Source: Streptomyces sp. SID4985
GTDB taxonomy: Bacteria; Actinomycetota; Actinomycetes; Streptomycetales; Streptomycetaceae
Direction: 5' to 3'
Assembly: GCF_009863025.1 (NCBI RefSeq)
Contig: NZ_WWIR01000645.1
Coordinates: 1-64,000, forward strand
Length of the DNA: 64,000 nt
Shown: in pieces, positions 8,266 through 16,088 of the stretch
Numbering within the stretch: position 1 is the first letter of the stretch
Layout of the letters: every line of letters starts with the position of its first letter
The notes under the pieces: model-generated
Seen by the model: only the letters and a program-made list of their open reading frames with translations
What the model was told of the DNA's origin: nothing
Databases searched by the model: none
Translations under genes and position numbers: made by a program

Positions 8266-9314
8266 GAGTCCGCGTCCGTGGCCGTCGCCTGCTCGGTGGC
8301 CGCAGCGACGCGCGGATCGTCCAGCTGCGGCGCCAGGTGGATCTTCTGCCCCGCACCGGCGCGGAAGAGCCGTACCGCCTCGTCGAAGTTCTCCAGCGGC
8401 AGTACGTCGCTGACGAGCGGGTCGAGGTCCAGGCCCCCGGCGAGGATCTCGACCGCGGGCTGGAAGCCGTTGTGCACCGCCATGGAGCCGATGATGTCGA
8501 TCTCGCGGTTGTAGACCATGAACGGCGAGAACGAGGCCCGCTTGGCCGGGTCCGCGACGCCGAACTGCAGGAAGGTGCCGCCCTTGCGGACGCGGCCCAG
8601 GCCGTCCTCGATGGCCGCGATGACGCCGGTCGCGTCGATCACGACCTCGAAGCCCTGCTCGCGGCCGAGTTCGTCGGCGTTCGCGGCGGTGGCGTCGGCG
8701 CCCATGCGCTTGGCGAGGTCCAGGCGGCGGGTGTTGGGGTCGACGACGGACACGGAGGCCGCGCCCGAGTGCGCCACCAGGGCCGCCATCATCAGGCCCA
8801 TGGTCCCGGCGCCGTAGACGAGGTAGTGCTCACCGGGCCGCCGGGGGAGGCGGCTGAGGCCGTGGACGGCGCAGGAGAGTGGCTCGACGAGACCGGCGGC
8901 GGCCTCGGACAGACCCTCGGGCAGGACGTGGCAGCGGCCTGCGGGGACCGCCACGTACTCGGCGAAACCGCCGTTACGGGTCACGCCGACCGCGGTGTAG
9001 TGCTCGCAGAGGTTGCCGCGGCCGATCCGGCAGTAATGGCAGGCGCCGCAGGGGGTGTTGGGGTCCACGGCGACCCGCTGGCCGACGAGCGGGAAGCGCA
9101 CGTCCCGGCCGGTCTCCACCACGACACCGGTCAGCTCGTGGCCGGGGACGAGCGGGTAGCTCACGGACGGCAGCTCGCCGCCCAGGATGTGCATGTCCGT
9201 GCCGCAGAGGCCGCAGGAGCTGACGCGGACGACCACCTCCGAGGGACCGGGACTCGGATCGGGTATGGCGGTCAGCTCGGCGCTTCCCGGCTGGGTGACC
9301 ACGACAGCGCGCAT
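8262..9314 (-). CDS. Zinc-dependent medium-chain alcohol/polyol dehydrogenase
   Basis: A 350-residue MDR-family dehydrogenase. Catalytic zinc ligands lie in CGLCGTD and GHEL (residues about 34 and 59); the structural zinc site is the four-cysteine lobe CGACHYCRIGRGNLC. The Rossmann NAD(P) motif is GAGTMG (about 168-173). The overall pattern fits sorbitol/threonine-dehydrogenase-like enzymes, which oxidise polyols or secondary alcohols. A strong GAGGAGG precedes the ATG. First gene of a two-gene unit with the sugar porter, divergent from the LacI-type regulator and PfkB kinase, so a polyol-to-ketose-to-ketose-phosphate route is likely. Confidence 0.9.
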   Translation of the reverse strand: MRAVVVTQPGSAELTAIPDPSPGPSEVVVRVSSCGLCGTDMHILGGELPSVSYPLVPGHELTGVVVETGRDVRFPLVGQRVAVDPNTPCGACHYCRIGRGNLCEHYTAVGVTRNGGFAEYVAVPAGRCHVLPEGLSEAAAGLVEPLSCAVHGLSRLPRRPGEHYLVYGAGTMGLMMAALVAHSGAASVSVVDPNTRRLDLAKRMGADATAANADELGREQGFEVVIDATGVIAAIEDGLGRVRKGGTFLQFGVADPAKRASFSPFMVYNREIDIIGSMAVHNGFQPAVEILAGGLDLDPLVSDVLPLENFDEAVRLFRAGAGQKIHLAPQLDDPRVAAATEQATATDADS

Positions 9315-9373
9315 GGCGCCTCCTCACGGCGGTGTGCGGACGGATGTCCGAAGACGCGGGGAAACATAATCGC

Positions 9374-9403
9374 CACGTAAGCGCTTGCGCAAACGCTTAC
9401 GTG
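9374..9403. promoter_or_regulatory. 30-bp near-perfect palindrome, LacI-type operator
   Basis: Outer arms CACGTAAGCG and CGCTTACGTG are perfect 10-bp complements around CTTGCGCAAA, which itself contains the palindrome TTGCGCAA on the same axis; 28 of 30 positions are symmetric. It sits about 60 bp upstream of the dehydrogenase start and 160 bp upstream of the LacI-type gene, the expected place for an operator controlling both. LacI-family sites with a central CG and AAGCG/CGCTT half-sites are common. Confidence 0.75.
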
Positions 9404-9561
9404 TGACTTTTCATAGGTCTTCGGCGTCTGTCTCCCCGACGGACGAGGTCTCATGGACGGACGGCCCGCGCCGGCCCCGGCGCGCCCACCGCCGTCCGGC
9501 CCCACCATGGGCGGGCGAACACGCGGCACCACGCGGTACGGGGCACACGAAGGAGTACGGG

Positions 9562-10626
9562 ATGCGGACGATGGCGGACGTGGCGAGGCGCGCGGGTGTC
9601 TCGGTGGCCACGGTCTCCCACGTGCTGAACGCCACACGTCCGGTACGGCCCGCGACCCGCGACGCGGTGCTCCGCGCCATCGAGGAACTGGGCTACATCC
9701 ACAACTCCCTCGCCCGCTCCCTCGTCACCTCCCGCACCCGCTCCGTCGGCCTGGCCGTCTCCGCGATCAGCAACCCCTACTTCACCGAGATCCTCCAGGG
9801 CGTCGAGGCCGAGGCACTCGCCACCGGCTACGGCCTGCTCATCGCCGACCCGCACGACGACCCCGCGCACGAGCTGAGCGTGGTCCGGATGCTCCACGAG
9901 CGCCGCGTCGACGGCGTGATCATCGCCCCCTCGGCCGAACCGTCGGCCCTCGTCGACTACCTCGGCCGCGCCGCGGTCCCCGCCGTCTTCCTGGACCGCC
10001 TCGTCGACGAGTCCGACCAGCCTGCGTACGACCAGGTCTGCGCCGAGGGCGCCGCGCCCGTACGGGAGTTGGTGGAACACCTCGCCTCGCTCGGCCACCG
10101 GCGGATCGCGATGGTGGCGGGCCTCGCCGGACTGAGTACGACCACCGAGCGGATCGAGGGGTACCGGAAGGGGCTGCGCGCGGCCGGGCTCCCGTACGAC
10201 CCCGAGCTGCTCGCCCACGGCAACTCCGCGTCCGAGGGCGCCCGTTACGCGACGGAACGCCTGCTGTCGGGCTCCGGCCGTCCCACGGCTCTCATCGCCG
10301 CCAACAACGCGATGACCATCGGCGCGCTCCAGGCGCTCCGCGACGCGGGGCTGCGCATCCCCGAGGACATCGCGCTCGTCAGCTTCGACGACTTCGAGTG
10401 GGCGGACCTGTTCTCGCCCAGTCTCACGGCCGTTCGTCAGCCGAGTCGTGAGGTCGGGAGGGTGGCGCTGCGGATGCTGCTCGATCGGCTGGACGCGCCG
10501 GAGCGTGCGGCGAGGACGGTTCGGCTGCCGTGCGCGGTGGTCCACCGGACGTCCTGCGGATGTCCGCCGGGGGCCGGTGCCGTCGGGGCGGCCGGAGTGG
10601 CCGATGTCCCGGCGGTGTCGCCGTAG
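9562..10626 (+). CDS. LacI-family transcriptional regulator
   Basis: A 354-residue regulator. The N-terminal LacI helix-turn-helix is clear: MADVARRAGVSVATVSHVLN (residues about 4-23), then the hinge ELGYIHNSLARSL. A periplasmic-binding-protein-like effector domain follows, with VGLAVSAISNPYF and FDDFEWADLFSPSLTAVRQP. The ATG at 9562 has AAGGAG at 9550-9555. A short cysteine-containing tail (TSCGCPPG) is common in relatives. Upstream of the PfkB kinase in the same direction and divergent from the dehydrogenase/porter unit; the 30-bp palindrome between them is the likely operator. Confidence 0.92.
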   Translation: MRTMADVARRAGVSVATVSHVLNATRPVRPATRDAVLRAIEELGYIHNSLARSLVTSRTRSVGLAVSAISNPYFTEILQGVEAEALATGYGLLIADPHDDPAHELSVVRMLHERRVDGVIIAPSAEPSALVDYLGRAAVPAVFLDRLVDESDQPAYDQVCAEGAAPVRELVEHLASLGHRRIAMVAGLAGLSTTTERIEGYRKGLRAAGLPYDPELLAHGNSASEGARYATERLLSGSGRPTALIAANNAMTIGALQALRDAGLRIPEDIALVSFDDFEWADLFSPSLTAVRQPSREVGRVALRMLLDRLDAPERAARTVRLPCAVVHRTSCGCPPGAGAVGAAGVADVPAVSP

Positions 10627-10716
10627 CGCGCCACGACTCTCTTATCCCGCAGGCCCGTTCATGCCCATCGACCCATTGCCCCGCCGCTCCACGGCGCACC
10701 GGAAGGAATCAACACA

Positions 10717-11676
10717 GTGATCGTCGTCGCAGGCGAGGCGCTCATCGACCTCGTGCCCGCCCCCGCCCCGGCCGCCACCTCCGAGTCGGCGTCCCCGCTG
10801 CCGCAGCTCCTCCCACAGCGGGGCGGCGGGCCGTACAACGTCGCCGTCGCGCTCGGCCGCCTCGGCTCCCCGACGTCGTTCTGCTCGCGCGTGTCCACGG
10901 ACGCCTTCGGCGCCGCCCTGCTGTCGGGACTGCGGGACGCGGGTGTCGACACCGAACTGGTCCAGCGCGGCTCCGAGCCGACGACGCTGGCGGTGGCCGA
11001 CGTGGGCAGCGACGGGTCGGCGGGCTACGGCTTCTACACCGAGGGCACCGCCGACCGCCTCTTCGCGCTCCCGCCCGCGCTGCCGCAGGGCGCCACCGCC
11101 CTGTCCGTCGGCACGTGCTCGCTCGTACTGGAGCCGGGCGCGAGCGCGTACGAGGCTCTGCTGCGCCGGGAGTTCGAGAACGGCGTCTTCACCGCCCTCG
11201 ACCCCAACATCCGGCCCGGCCTGATCGCGGACGCCGACGCCTACCGCAAGCGGTTCCTCGCCTGGCTGCCCCACGTCGCGCTGCTGAAGCTCTCGATCGA
11301 GGACGCCCGCTGGCTCGCGGACCTCGGCCCTGACGGCGACCTGGACACCCACCTGACCGCATGGCTGGAGTACGGCCCGGCGGCGATCGTCCTGACCCGG
11401 GGCGGCGACGGTCTGAGCGTGTGGAGCCGGGGCGCGGGCCGGGTGAGCGTGCCGGGTACGAAGGTCACGGTGGTCGACACGATCGGAGCGGGCGACACGG
11501 TCAACGCGGCACTGCTCCACCGGCTGCGGGAGATCGACGCGCTGAGCCACGCGGCCGTCGCGGGACTCGACGCCGAGGTCTGGCGCGACGTACTCGGCTT
11601 CGCGGCTCGCGCCGCCGCGCTGACCTGTTCCCGGTCGGGCGCGGAACCGCCGTACGCGTGGGAGCTGTCGGCCTGA
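10717..11676 (+). CDS. PfkB-family carbohydrate kinase (fructokinase-like)
   Basis: A 319-residue ribokinase/PfkB-fold kinase. The N-terminal GEALIDLVP and GGGPYNVAVALGRLG motifs bind sugar; the C-terminal DTIGAGDTVNAALL carries the anion hole and catalytic Asp (GAGD). The LDPNIRPGL segment is typical of fructokinases. GTG start with GGAAGGA 10 bases upstream. Downstream of the LacI-type gene and next to a polyol dehydrogenase and a sugar porter, so it most likely phosphorylates the ketose made by the dehydrogenase, for example fructose. Exact sugar not determinable. Confidence 0.88.
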   Translation: MIVVAGEALIDLVPAPAPAATSESASPLPQLLPQRGGGPYNVAVALGRLGSPTSFCSRVSTDAFGAALLSGLRDAGVDTELVQRGSEPTTLAVADVGSDGSAGYGFYTEGTADRLFALPPALPQGATALSVGTCSLVLEPGASAYEALLRREFENGVFTALDPNIRPGLIADADAYRKRFLAWLPHVALLKLSIEDARWLADLGPDGDLDTHLTAWLEYGPAAIVLTRGGDGLSVWSRGAGRVSVPGTKVTVVDTIGAGDTVNAALLHRLREIDALSHAAVAGLDAEVWRDVLGFAARAAALTCSRSGAEPPYAWELSA

Positions 11677-11730
11677 GACGCCTTGTGCGGCGGGGTCATG
11701 AACAACCCTGCGGCGAAGCTAAGTTGTCGA

Positions 11731-11767
11731 TTGCATCTCTGGCTGCGTCACTGTTTATGATCATGGT
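11731..11767 (+). promoter_or_regulatory. Promoter giving a probable leaderless transcript
   Basis: TTGCAT (11731-11736) and TATGAT (11756-11761) are separated by 19 bases. Transcription would begin about 7 bases after the -10 box, at the GTG at 11768, and no Shine-Dalgarno sequence precedes that GTG, so the mRNA would be leaderless. Confidence 0.5.
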
Positions 11768-12076
11768 GTGACTGTGCAGAACACCGGCAAGACGCCATCC
11801 CGCAAGCAGCGACTCCAGGAGAAGCAGCGCCGTCAGCTGGCGGTGGTCGACACCGTCGACAAGGCCGAGGTCAAGCTGCGCAAGGCGGAAGCGGAACTCG
11901 CCCTGGCCGTCGCCGAGGCCGTCCAGGTCTTCGGTGACGAACACGCGGCTTCCCAGGGGCTCGACATGCCCGCCGAGGCGATACGTCGCTTCATCGACAT
12001 CGCGGCGGCGGAGACGGCCGCGGCGGCTGAGGACGGGGCTGGGCGCGATCAGGTGGAGCCTGACGCGGTGGGCTGA
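11768..12076 (+). CDS. Small helical hypothetical protein
   Basis: A 102-residue protein of unknown function. The N-terminus is basic (TPSRKQRLQEKQRRQ), followed by a heptad-like helical stretch rich in Ala, Glu and Lys (about residues 25-55) and an acidic, Ala-rich tail. It looks like a small coiled-coil protein, perhaps nucleic-acid associated through its basic end. GTG start; a -10-like TATGAT immediately upstream suggests leaderless translation. No operon partner is evident. Confidence 0.6.
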   Translation: MTVQNTGKTPSRKQRLQEKQRRQLAVVDTVDKAEVKLRKAEAELALAVAEAVQVFGDEHAASQGLDMPAEAIRRFIDIAAAETAAAAEDGAGRDQVEPDAVG

Positions 12077-12272
12077 ATTCGGTTCGTCGCCCGGGGAGCG
12101 GTCGCCCGTCCTAACCCTTTGCCGAGGAGGCGAGGGGTCAGCTAAGTTCGGGCAGCCGTCCGCCTGCCGCGGACCGGCGCCGTCGACGAGGAGGTGTGGA
12201 GCACATGCGCAGGAGTGCCCAGAGATTGAGCCCGCGTAGTGCCCTTTGCCGCCTCCTCATGACGGAGAAACC

Positions 12273-13154
12273 TTGTCGCTCCACATCACCCCACTGATCG
12301 ACCCCGCTCACGGGCCACACAGCCGACGCCTCGCATGGCTGGCGTCCGACGCCGATGCCATCCCGGTCGGTACGGCCTTTCTGCGCCTGTTCACCGGCCC
12401 CGGGCAGGAACACCTGGCCGAACTGACCCTTCGCGTCCACCCCGTGGAGCGCCGGAGGCACGTCGGTTCCCGACTCCTCGACGCCGCCGTGGCCGCCGCC
12501 CGGGACAACACTCGCCGCTGCGTCATCGCCCAGGCTGAGGCGGGCTCGTCCGGCGACCACTTCCTGTCGGCCCGCGGTTTCCGCAAGGTCCTCACCCTGA
12601 GGTACTCCCGCCTGCCGCTGGCCGACGTGGACACCACCGCCCTCGCCGCGATCGTCGAGCGTCCGCACCCCGGTTACCGCCTGGTGTCATGGCACGGAAC
12701 CGTCCCCGACGACCTCGCCCAGACGTTCGCCGCCTCACGCCGCGCCATGGACGACATGCCCATGGACGACACCGACTACGGCACCGTGACCTGGGACGTC
12801 GACCGGGTCCGAGCCGCGGCACAGGCCGTGGAGGCACGCGGCGACCATCTGCACACCGTCGTCGCCATCGACACCTCGAGCGGTTCGATCGTCGGCTTCA
12901 CCGAACTCGTCACCCCCGGCAACGGCACGGGCGACGGCCAGCACTACGGCACAGGCGTGCTCCCCGAGCACCGCGGACACGGCCTCGGCCGCTGGATGAA
13001 GTCCGAGTCGATCCGACAGGCCCACCACCGCTGTCCTGACCTCGGCGGCCTCCTGACCGACACGGCGGACAGCAACACGTACATGAGACACATCAACGAC
13101 AGCCTCGGGTACGTGCCTACGCACACGACACACCAGCATCAGCTCGACCTCTAG
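12273..13154 (+). CDS. GNAT-family N-acetyltransferase (tandem GNAT)
   Basis: A protein of about 293 residues with two GNAT-like halves. The first (about 1-115) has VHPVERRRHVGSRLLDAAV, matching the acetyl-CoA-binding R/Q-x-x-G-x-G/A loop. The second (about 140-290) has VLPEHRGHGLGRWMKSESI with the same loop plus TDTADSNTYMRHINDSLGY, the usual N-x-x-M-x-x-x-N-x-x-x-G end of GNATs. The TTG at 12273 is chosen because GGAG lies just upstream; an in-frame TTG at 12246 would add nine residues. The acetyl acceptor is unknown; several Streptomyces tandem GNATs resemble mycothiol synthase in layout. Confidence 0.8.
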   Translation: MSLHITPLIDPAHGPHSRRLAWLASDADAIPVGTAFLRLFTGPGQEHLAELTLRVHPVERRRHVGSRLLDAAVAAARDNTRRCVIAQAEAGSSGDHFLSARGFRKVLTLRYSRLPLADVDTTALAAIVERPHPGYRLVSWHGTVPDDLAQTFAASRRAMDDMPMDDTDYGTVTWDVDRVRAAAQAVEARGDHLHTVVAIDTSSGSIVGFTELVTPGNGTGDGQHYGTGVLPEHRGHGLGRWMKSESIRQAHHRCPDLGGLLTDTADSNTYMRHINDSLGYVPTHTTHQHQLDL

Positions 13155-13163
13155 CGGCGAACG

Positions 13164-13201
13164 GACGGGCCGGACCTGGACGTCACCTCGTCCGGCCCGT
13201 C
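13164..13201 (+). terminator. Terminator hairpin after the GNAT gene
   Basis: A perfect 12-bp stem, GACGGGCCGGAC and GTCCGGCCCGTC, with a 14-base loop, starting 10 bases after the GNAT stop and followed by a short CTTT. Confidence 0.75.
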
Positions 13202-13236
13202 GGCGCCTTTCGTTGCACGTCCTGAGGAGTACCCGC

Positions 13237-13704
13237 GTGAATCTCCGTCCCCTCGCGCAGAACCCGGACGAACACGCCCGCTTCGCGGCCTACCTCGACA
13301 AGCTGCGGCGGGTCGCCGACGCGGACGAGGCCGACCTGGTCGGCCGCATCCTCGCTGATCCGGACCGGACGATGGCCCAGTCCGCCGTGCTGCGGCACGT
13401 GGACCGTCGAGCCGTCGACCTCCTCACCGGTCCCGCCTACGAGGAGTGGGCCCAGATGATGACCCAGGTCATGACCGACCGCCCCTTCCTGGCGCAGCGC
13501 TTGCGGGAGTGGTCCCTCTTCCGCGCCGTCACACTCAAGCTGCCCTGGCAGCCGCACGACCTGCTCGCGTCGTCCAACTGGCTCCAGCTCAAGACCGCCG
13601 CCGGGACGAACGTCGAGGCCATCGAGTTCCTCGCCGAAGCCGGCCGCACCAAGCGGGTCCGTAACGCGGCCAGGGCCAGTCTCAACCACCGCAGCGAGAG
13701 CTGA
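13237..13704 (+). CDS. Hypothetical protein
   Basis: A 155-residue protein with no recognisable catalytic motif. It is mainly helical and charged: NPDEHARFAAYLDKLRRVAD at the start, a central MMTQVMTDRPFLAQRLREW and a conserved-looking KLPWQPHDLLASSNWLQLKT segment. The GTG at 13237 is chosen because GAGGAG lies at 13224-13229; a TTG at 13213 is in frame but has no ribosome site. It stands alone between a terminator and a fragmentary region. Confidence 0.65.
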   Translation: MNLRPLAQNPDEHARFAAYLDKLRRVADADEADLVGRILADPDRTMAQSAVLRHVDRRAVDLLTGPAYEEWAQMMTQVMTDRPFLAQRLREWSLFRAVTLKLPWQPHDLLASSNWLQLKTAAGTNVEAIEFLAEAGRTKRVRNAARASLNHRSES

Positions 13705-14260
13705 GATCAGCCCTGTCTCCCCCCGGTGAGTGTCAGTCCGTCCAGTCGCGCCGCCTGGGTCGGGCGATCCTGGTGTCGGTGCCGACGGTGGTGTTCGCGT
13801 CAGCGGGGATGCGCGGCCGAAGCGCCTGACCGGGCTTCTTTCGCAACCGTTGCTCGGCTGAAGTGTGGAGGCGGGTGAAGGCGCGACAGGACGGAATGTC
13901 AGGCCAGCATGAGGACGACGACATCGCCTGCGTCGGCAGCGGCGGAGAAGAACCGGCTCAGCTCCTCGTAGCGGCCCCGCAGAGCGTCCAGGTCCGAAGG
14001 GACCTCGGTTCGACCGGCATGCCAACTCGAAGGGCCAACCCGCAACCGACTGAGCAACGGACCCCGTCCGCGCCTGCGTCACCGAGGCCGTTCCGAGAAC
14101 ACCTGACCGCCTGGCTCCGCGCCAACCCGGCACAGGCGACGGCGATCCTCGCCCGGATCTCGACTGCCGCCAGCGACTGACAGCAGCACGCCGAAGACAC
14201 CGAAGCACAGGTCGGTGCCCAGCCTGGTCGTCCCGTCCCGCACAGCCCCGGCCGGCCCCT
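13705..14260. other. Fragmentary region without an intact gene
   Basis: No convincing complete gene. On the minus strand a frame ending at 13899 reads VPSDLDALRGRYEELSRFFS and continues to a DVVVLML end; it looks like the C-terminus of a truncated small protein. On the plus strand a 105-codon frame at 13863-14180 has low-complexity content but ends in a plausible helix. Best read as debris next to the IS-like unit. Confidence 0.5.
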
Positions 14261-14286
14261 GCCAAGGGCTGTCCCGTAAAGATCTT
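14261..14286 (+). repeat. Left terminal inverted repeat of the IS-like unit
   Basis: Begins GCCAAGGGCTGTCCCG, then TAAAGATCTT. 22 of 26 bases match the complement of the right end at 15207-15232. Confidence 0.7.
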
Positions 14287-14530
14287 CAAGCCGCCTCGGG
14301 CATGGTGGGCCGCCGTACGACCCACTTGCCTGTCCGGTGAACGCGAGGTTGTGCATCCGGGCGATGCCGAGCCTGGCGTGGTGGACGCCGTCGCCCTTGA
14401 GGCGGCAGTCGCGGCGCATCTTCCATGTCTTCATACGGGCGAAGACGTGCTCGACGTGGGCCCGGACCTGTTTGTGGGAGCGGTTCAGTTCCTCCTTCAA
14501 GTCCGGGCGTTCGCTCTGGGCACCGTGATC
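14286..14530 (-). pseudogene. IS5-family transposase, C-terminal fragment
   Basis: The minus strand reads QSERPDLKEELNRSHKQVRA, then HVEHVFARMKTWKMRRDCRL and KGDGVHHARLGIARMHNLAF. This is the characteristic C-terminal end of Streptomyces IS5-type DDE transposases (the E of the DDE triad lies in VEHVFARMK). The DDE core upstream and the N-terminal helix-turn-helix are missing: upstream of 14530 the sequence belongs to the divergent HAD gene. It cannot encode a functional transposase. Confidence 0.85.
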
Positions 14531-14614
14531 ATCACTCAGGCCGGATCAACACCGAGGCATTCCCACAGCTACGCTGATCGGGGCAGTACACAGTGCGCAA
14601 GACCGGGGGAAACC

Positions 14615-15166
14615 GTGAACCGTCCGCTGCTGTTCCTCGACGTGGACGGGCCGCTCAACCCCTATGCGGCCAAGCCGGAGAGGCGTCCCGACGGCTACAC
14701 CACACTCAGAGTCCCCCGGAACGACGCCCATCAGGACGACAGGAGCCTCTCGTCCCGACGACGCCCCTTGCGCGTCTGGCTCAACCCGGAGCACGGACGA
14801 ATCCTGCTCCAGCTCGGCTTCGAGCTGTGCTGGGCCACCACATGGATGGACGACGCCAACCGGTGGATCGCACCGGTCCTCGGCCTTCCGGAACTTCCCT
14901 TCGTGGACTTCGGCGACGTCCTGCTCCAAGAACGCCCTGATGGAGTCCACTGGAAGACCGGACCGCTGGTGGACTACGCTGACGGCCGCCCTTTCGCCTG
15001 GGTGGACGACGAGCAGAGCGAGCTGGATCAGATGTACGTGACCGCCCGCCACCAAGGTCCCCGGCTCCTGCACCACGTCAACCCGCGGATTGGCCTACGG
15101 GAGAACGACTTCCACACGCTCGCCGACTTCGCCCGATCCCTGGACGCCTCACGAACCACCGGATAA
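14615..15166 (+). CDS. HAD-like protein (HAD_SAK type)
   Basis: A 183-residue HAD-superfamily protein. It begins with the motif I variant LLFLDVDGPLNP, has WLNPEHGRILLQLG and a motif II region ELCWATTWMDDANRWIAPVLGLP, and ends with a KTGPLVDYADGRPFAWVDDE segment holding the motif IV acidic residues. This set matches the HAD domain named after Swiss-army-knife RNA-repair proteins, where such domains act as phosphatases or nucleotide-processing modules; stand-alone forms are common in Streptomyces. GTG start at 14615. It lies inside the IS-like inverted repeats, so it may have moved as a passenger. Confidence 0.8.
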   Translation: MNRPLLFLDVDGPLNPYAAKPERRPDGYTTLRVPRNDAHQDDRSLSSRRRPLRVWLNPEHGRILLQLGFELCWATTWMDDANRWIAPVLGLPELPFVDFGDVLLQERPDGVHWKTGPLVDYADGRPFAWVDDEQSELDQMYVTARHQGPRLLHHVNPRIGLRENDFHTLADFARSLDASRTTG

Positions 15167-15206
15167 GCACCTCGCCGGCTCTTCATGTTGCTCCGCACCC
15201 GGAGCC

Positions 15207-15232
15207 AAGATCAATGCGGGACAGCCCTTGGC
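15207..15232 (-). repeat. Right terminal inverted repeat of the IS-like unit
   Basis: Ends CGGGACAGCCCTTGGC. Complementary to the left end at 14261-14286 at 22 of 26 positions. Confidence 0.7.
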
Positions 15233-15285
15233 CGGTGAGGCCGCCGCGGCCGCTTCACTTCGATGGATGCTGGGAAGGATGTGCC

Positions 15286-15576
15286 GTGATCCGTCCGGAG
15301 GTTGCCGATTTCGCCGCCCTGGGCAAACTCCCGTCCGAGGACGGCGTGCCCGATGAGGCTCTTGAGGAGGCGGTCGAACGCGCGGGAGCTCTTCTGGGTC
15401 TCATTGAGCGACCTGTGACCGATGAGGAGGCTCGTGTCCTGGCGGACTGCTTCGGCGATGACGAATGCTTCGGCGTGGCCTGGGTCCTGCTGCATCTCAT
15501 CGAGACGGCTCCTCGCGCGCGTGAGGACCCGCCTGAAGCCGCTCGACGATGGCACCGTGGTCTGACGAGCCAGTAG
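15286..15576 (+). CDS. Small acidic hypothetical protein
   Basis: A 96-residue acidic protein: MIRPEVADFAALGKLPSEDG, then an amphipathic helix (EEAVERAGALLGLIE) and VLADCFGDDECFGVAWVLLH. Size, acidity and the FGDDE pattern recall small immunity or antitoxin-like proteins, but no toxin is adjacent and no family is recognised. The GTG at 15286 has GGAAGGA at 15273-15279. It lies just outside the right end of the IS-like unit. Confidence 0.55.
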   Translation: MIRPEVADFAALGKLPSEDGVPDEALEEAVERAGALLGLIERPVTDEEARVLADCFGDDECFGVAWVLLHLIETAPRAREDPPEAARRWHRGLTSQ

Positions 15577-16088
15577 CGCGCCAGGCGGGACTTTGCGGAC
15601 ACGGCCTAAGGTCCTGTCCGGCGGATCATGGCGTCGTAGGCCCCAGGACATGCACAGCACCCTGACGGAGCACGCCCGGTGTCTCTACGGAGACGAGTAC
15701 CGACCTGCGCCGGAGTGCGACCAGGAGCACCGGGAGCACTACTTCGTTGAGGAACTGGCCTTCGCGGACGCGGATGAGATCCTCGCCGTGCTGCGTGAGC
15801 TCAGTGGCTGTTGTCGTTCCGATCTTGAGTGGTGTTGGTCGAAGGGGAGTCTCGATCGGGTGAGTGCGACCGCTTCCCCGCAGGTCTCGGCGACGGCCGC
15901 CAGGCCCCGCAGGTTTCGGCTCCGGGGCCCCTGTGGACGCGGCCCTCGGTCAGCCTCCATGGGCCGCCTTTCCGACCTGTGCCGGCCGCATCAAAGTAAC
16001 TTTCCGTAGTAGTTTGACTTCGCAGTGTTGCGGTGGATCTCCTCGAGCACAGGGCGCGTCGTGGTCTGCCAGGCGAAGGGGACACGGG
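15577..16088. other. Gap with one doubtful reading frame
   Basis: A frame at 15650-16009 could encode 119 residues starting MHSTLTEHARCLYGDEYRPA. The first 55 residues look protein-like, but from about 15810 the composition turns to Arg/Ser-rich text typical of non-coding GC-rich DNA, so it is probably a truncated gene. Sequence at 15610-15630 (GGTCCTGTCCGGCGGATCA) resembles ends of known Streptomyces insertion sequences, without a partner repeat here. The rest is the 5' flank of the next gene. Confidence 0.45.

Larger units (their letters stand above)
14261..15232. mobile_element. IS5-like unit with matched terminal inverted repeats, carrying a HAD gene
   Basis: The ends are inverted repeats: GCCAAGGGCTGTCCCG at 14261-14276 is the exact complement of CGGGACAGCCCTTGGC at 15217-15232, and the match extends inward to the GATCTT blocks (22 of 26 positions). 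The GGGCTGTCCCGTAA type of end is seen in Streptomyces IS5-family elements. Inside are the C-terminal part of an IS5-type transposase on the minus strand and, where the rest of the transposase should be, an intact HAD-like gene on the plus strand. No clear target duplication is seen. Probably a decayed element whose transposase was partly replaced. Confidence 0.65.
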
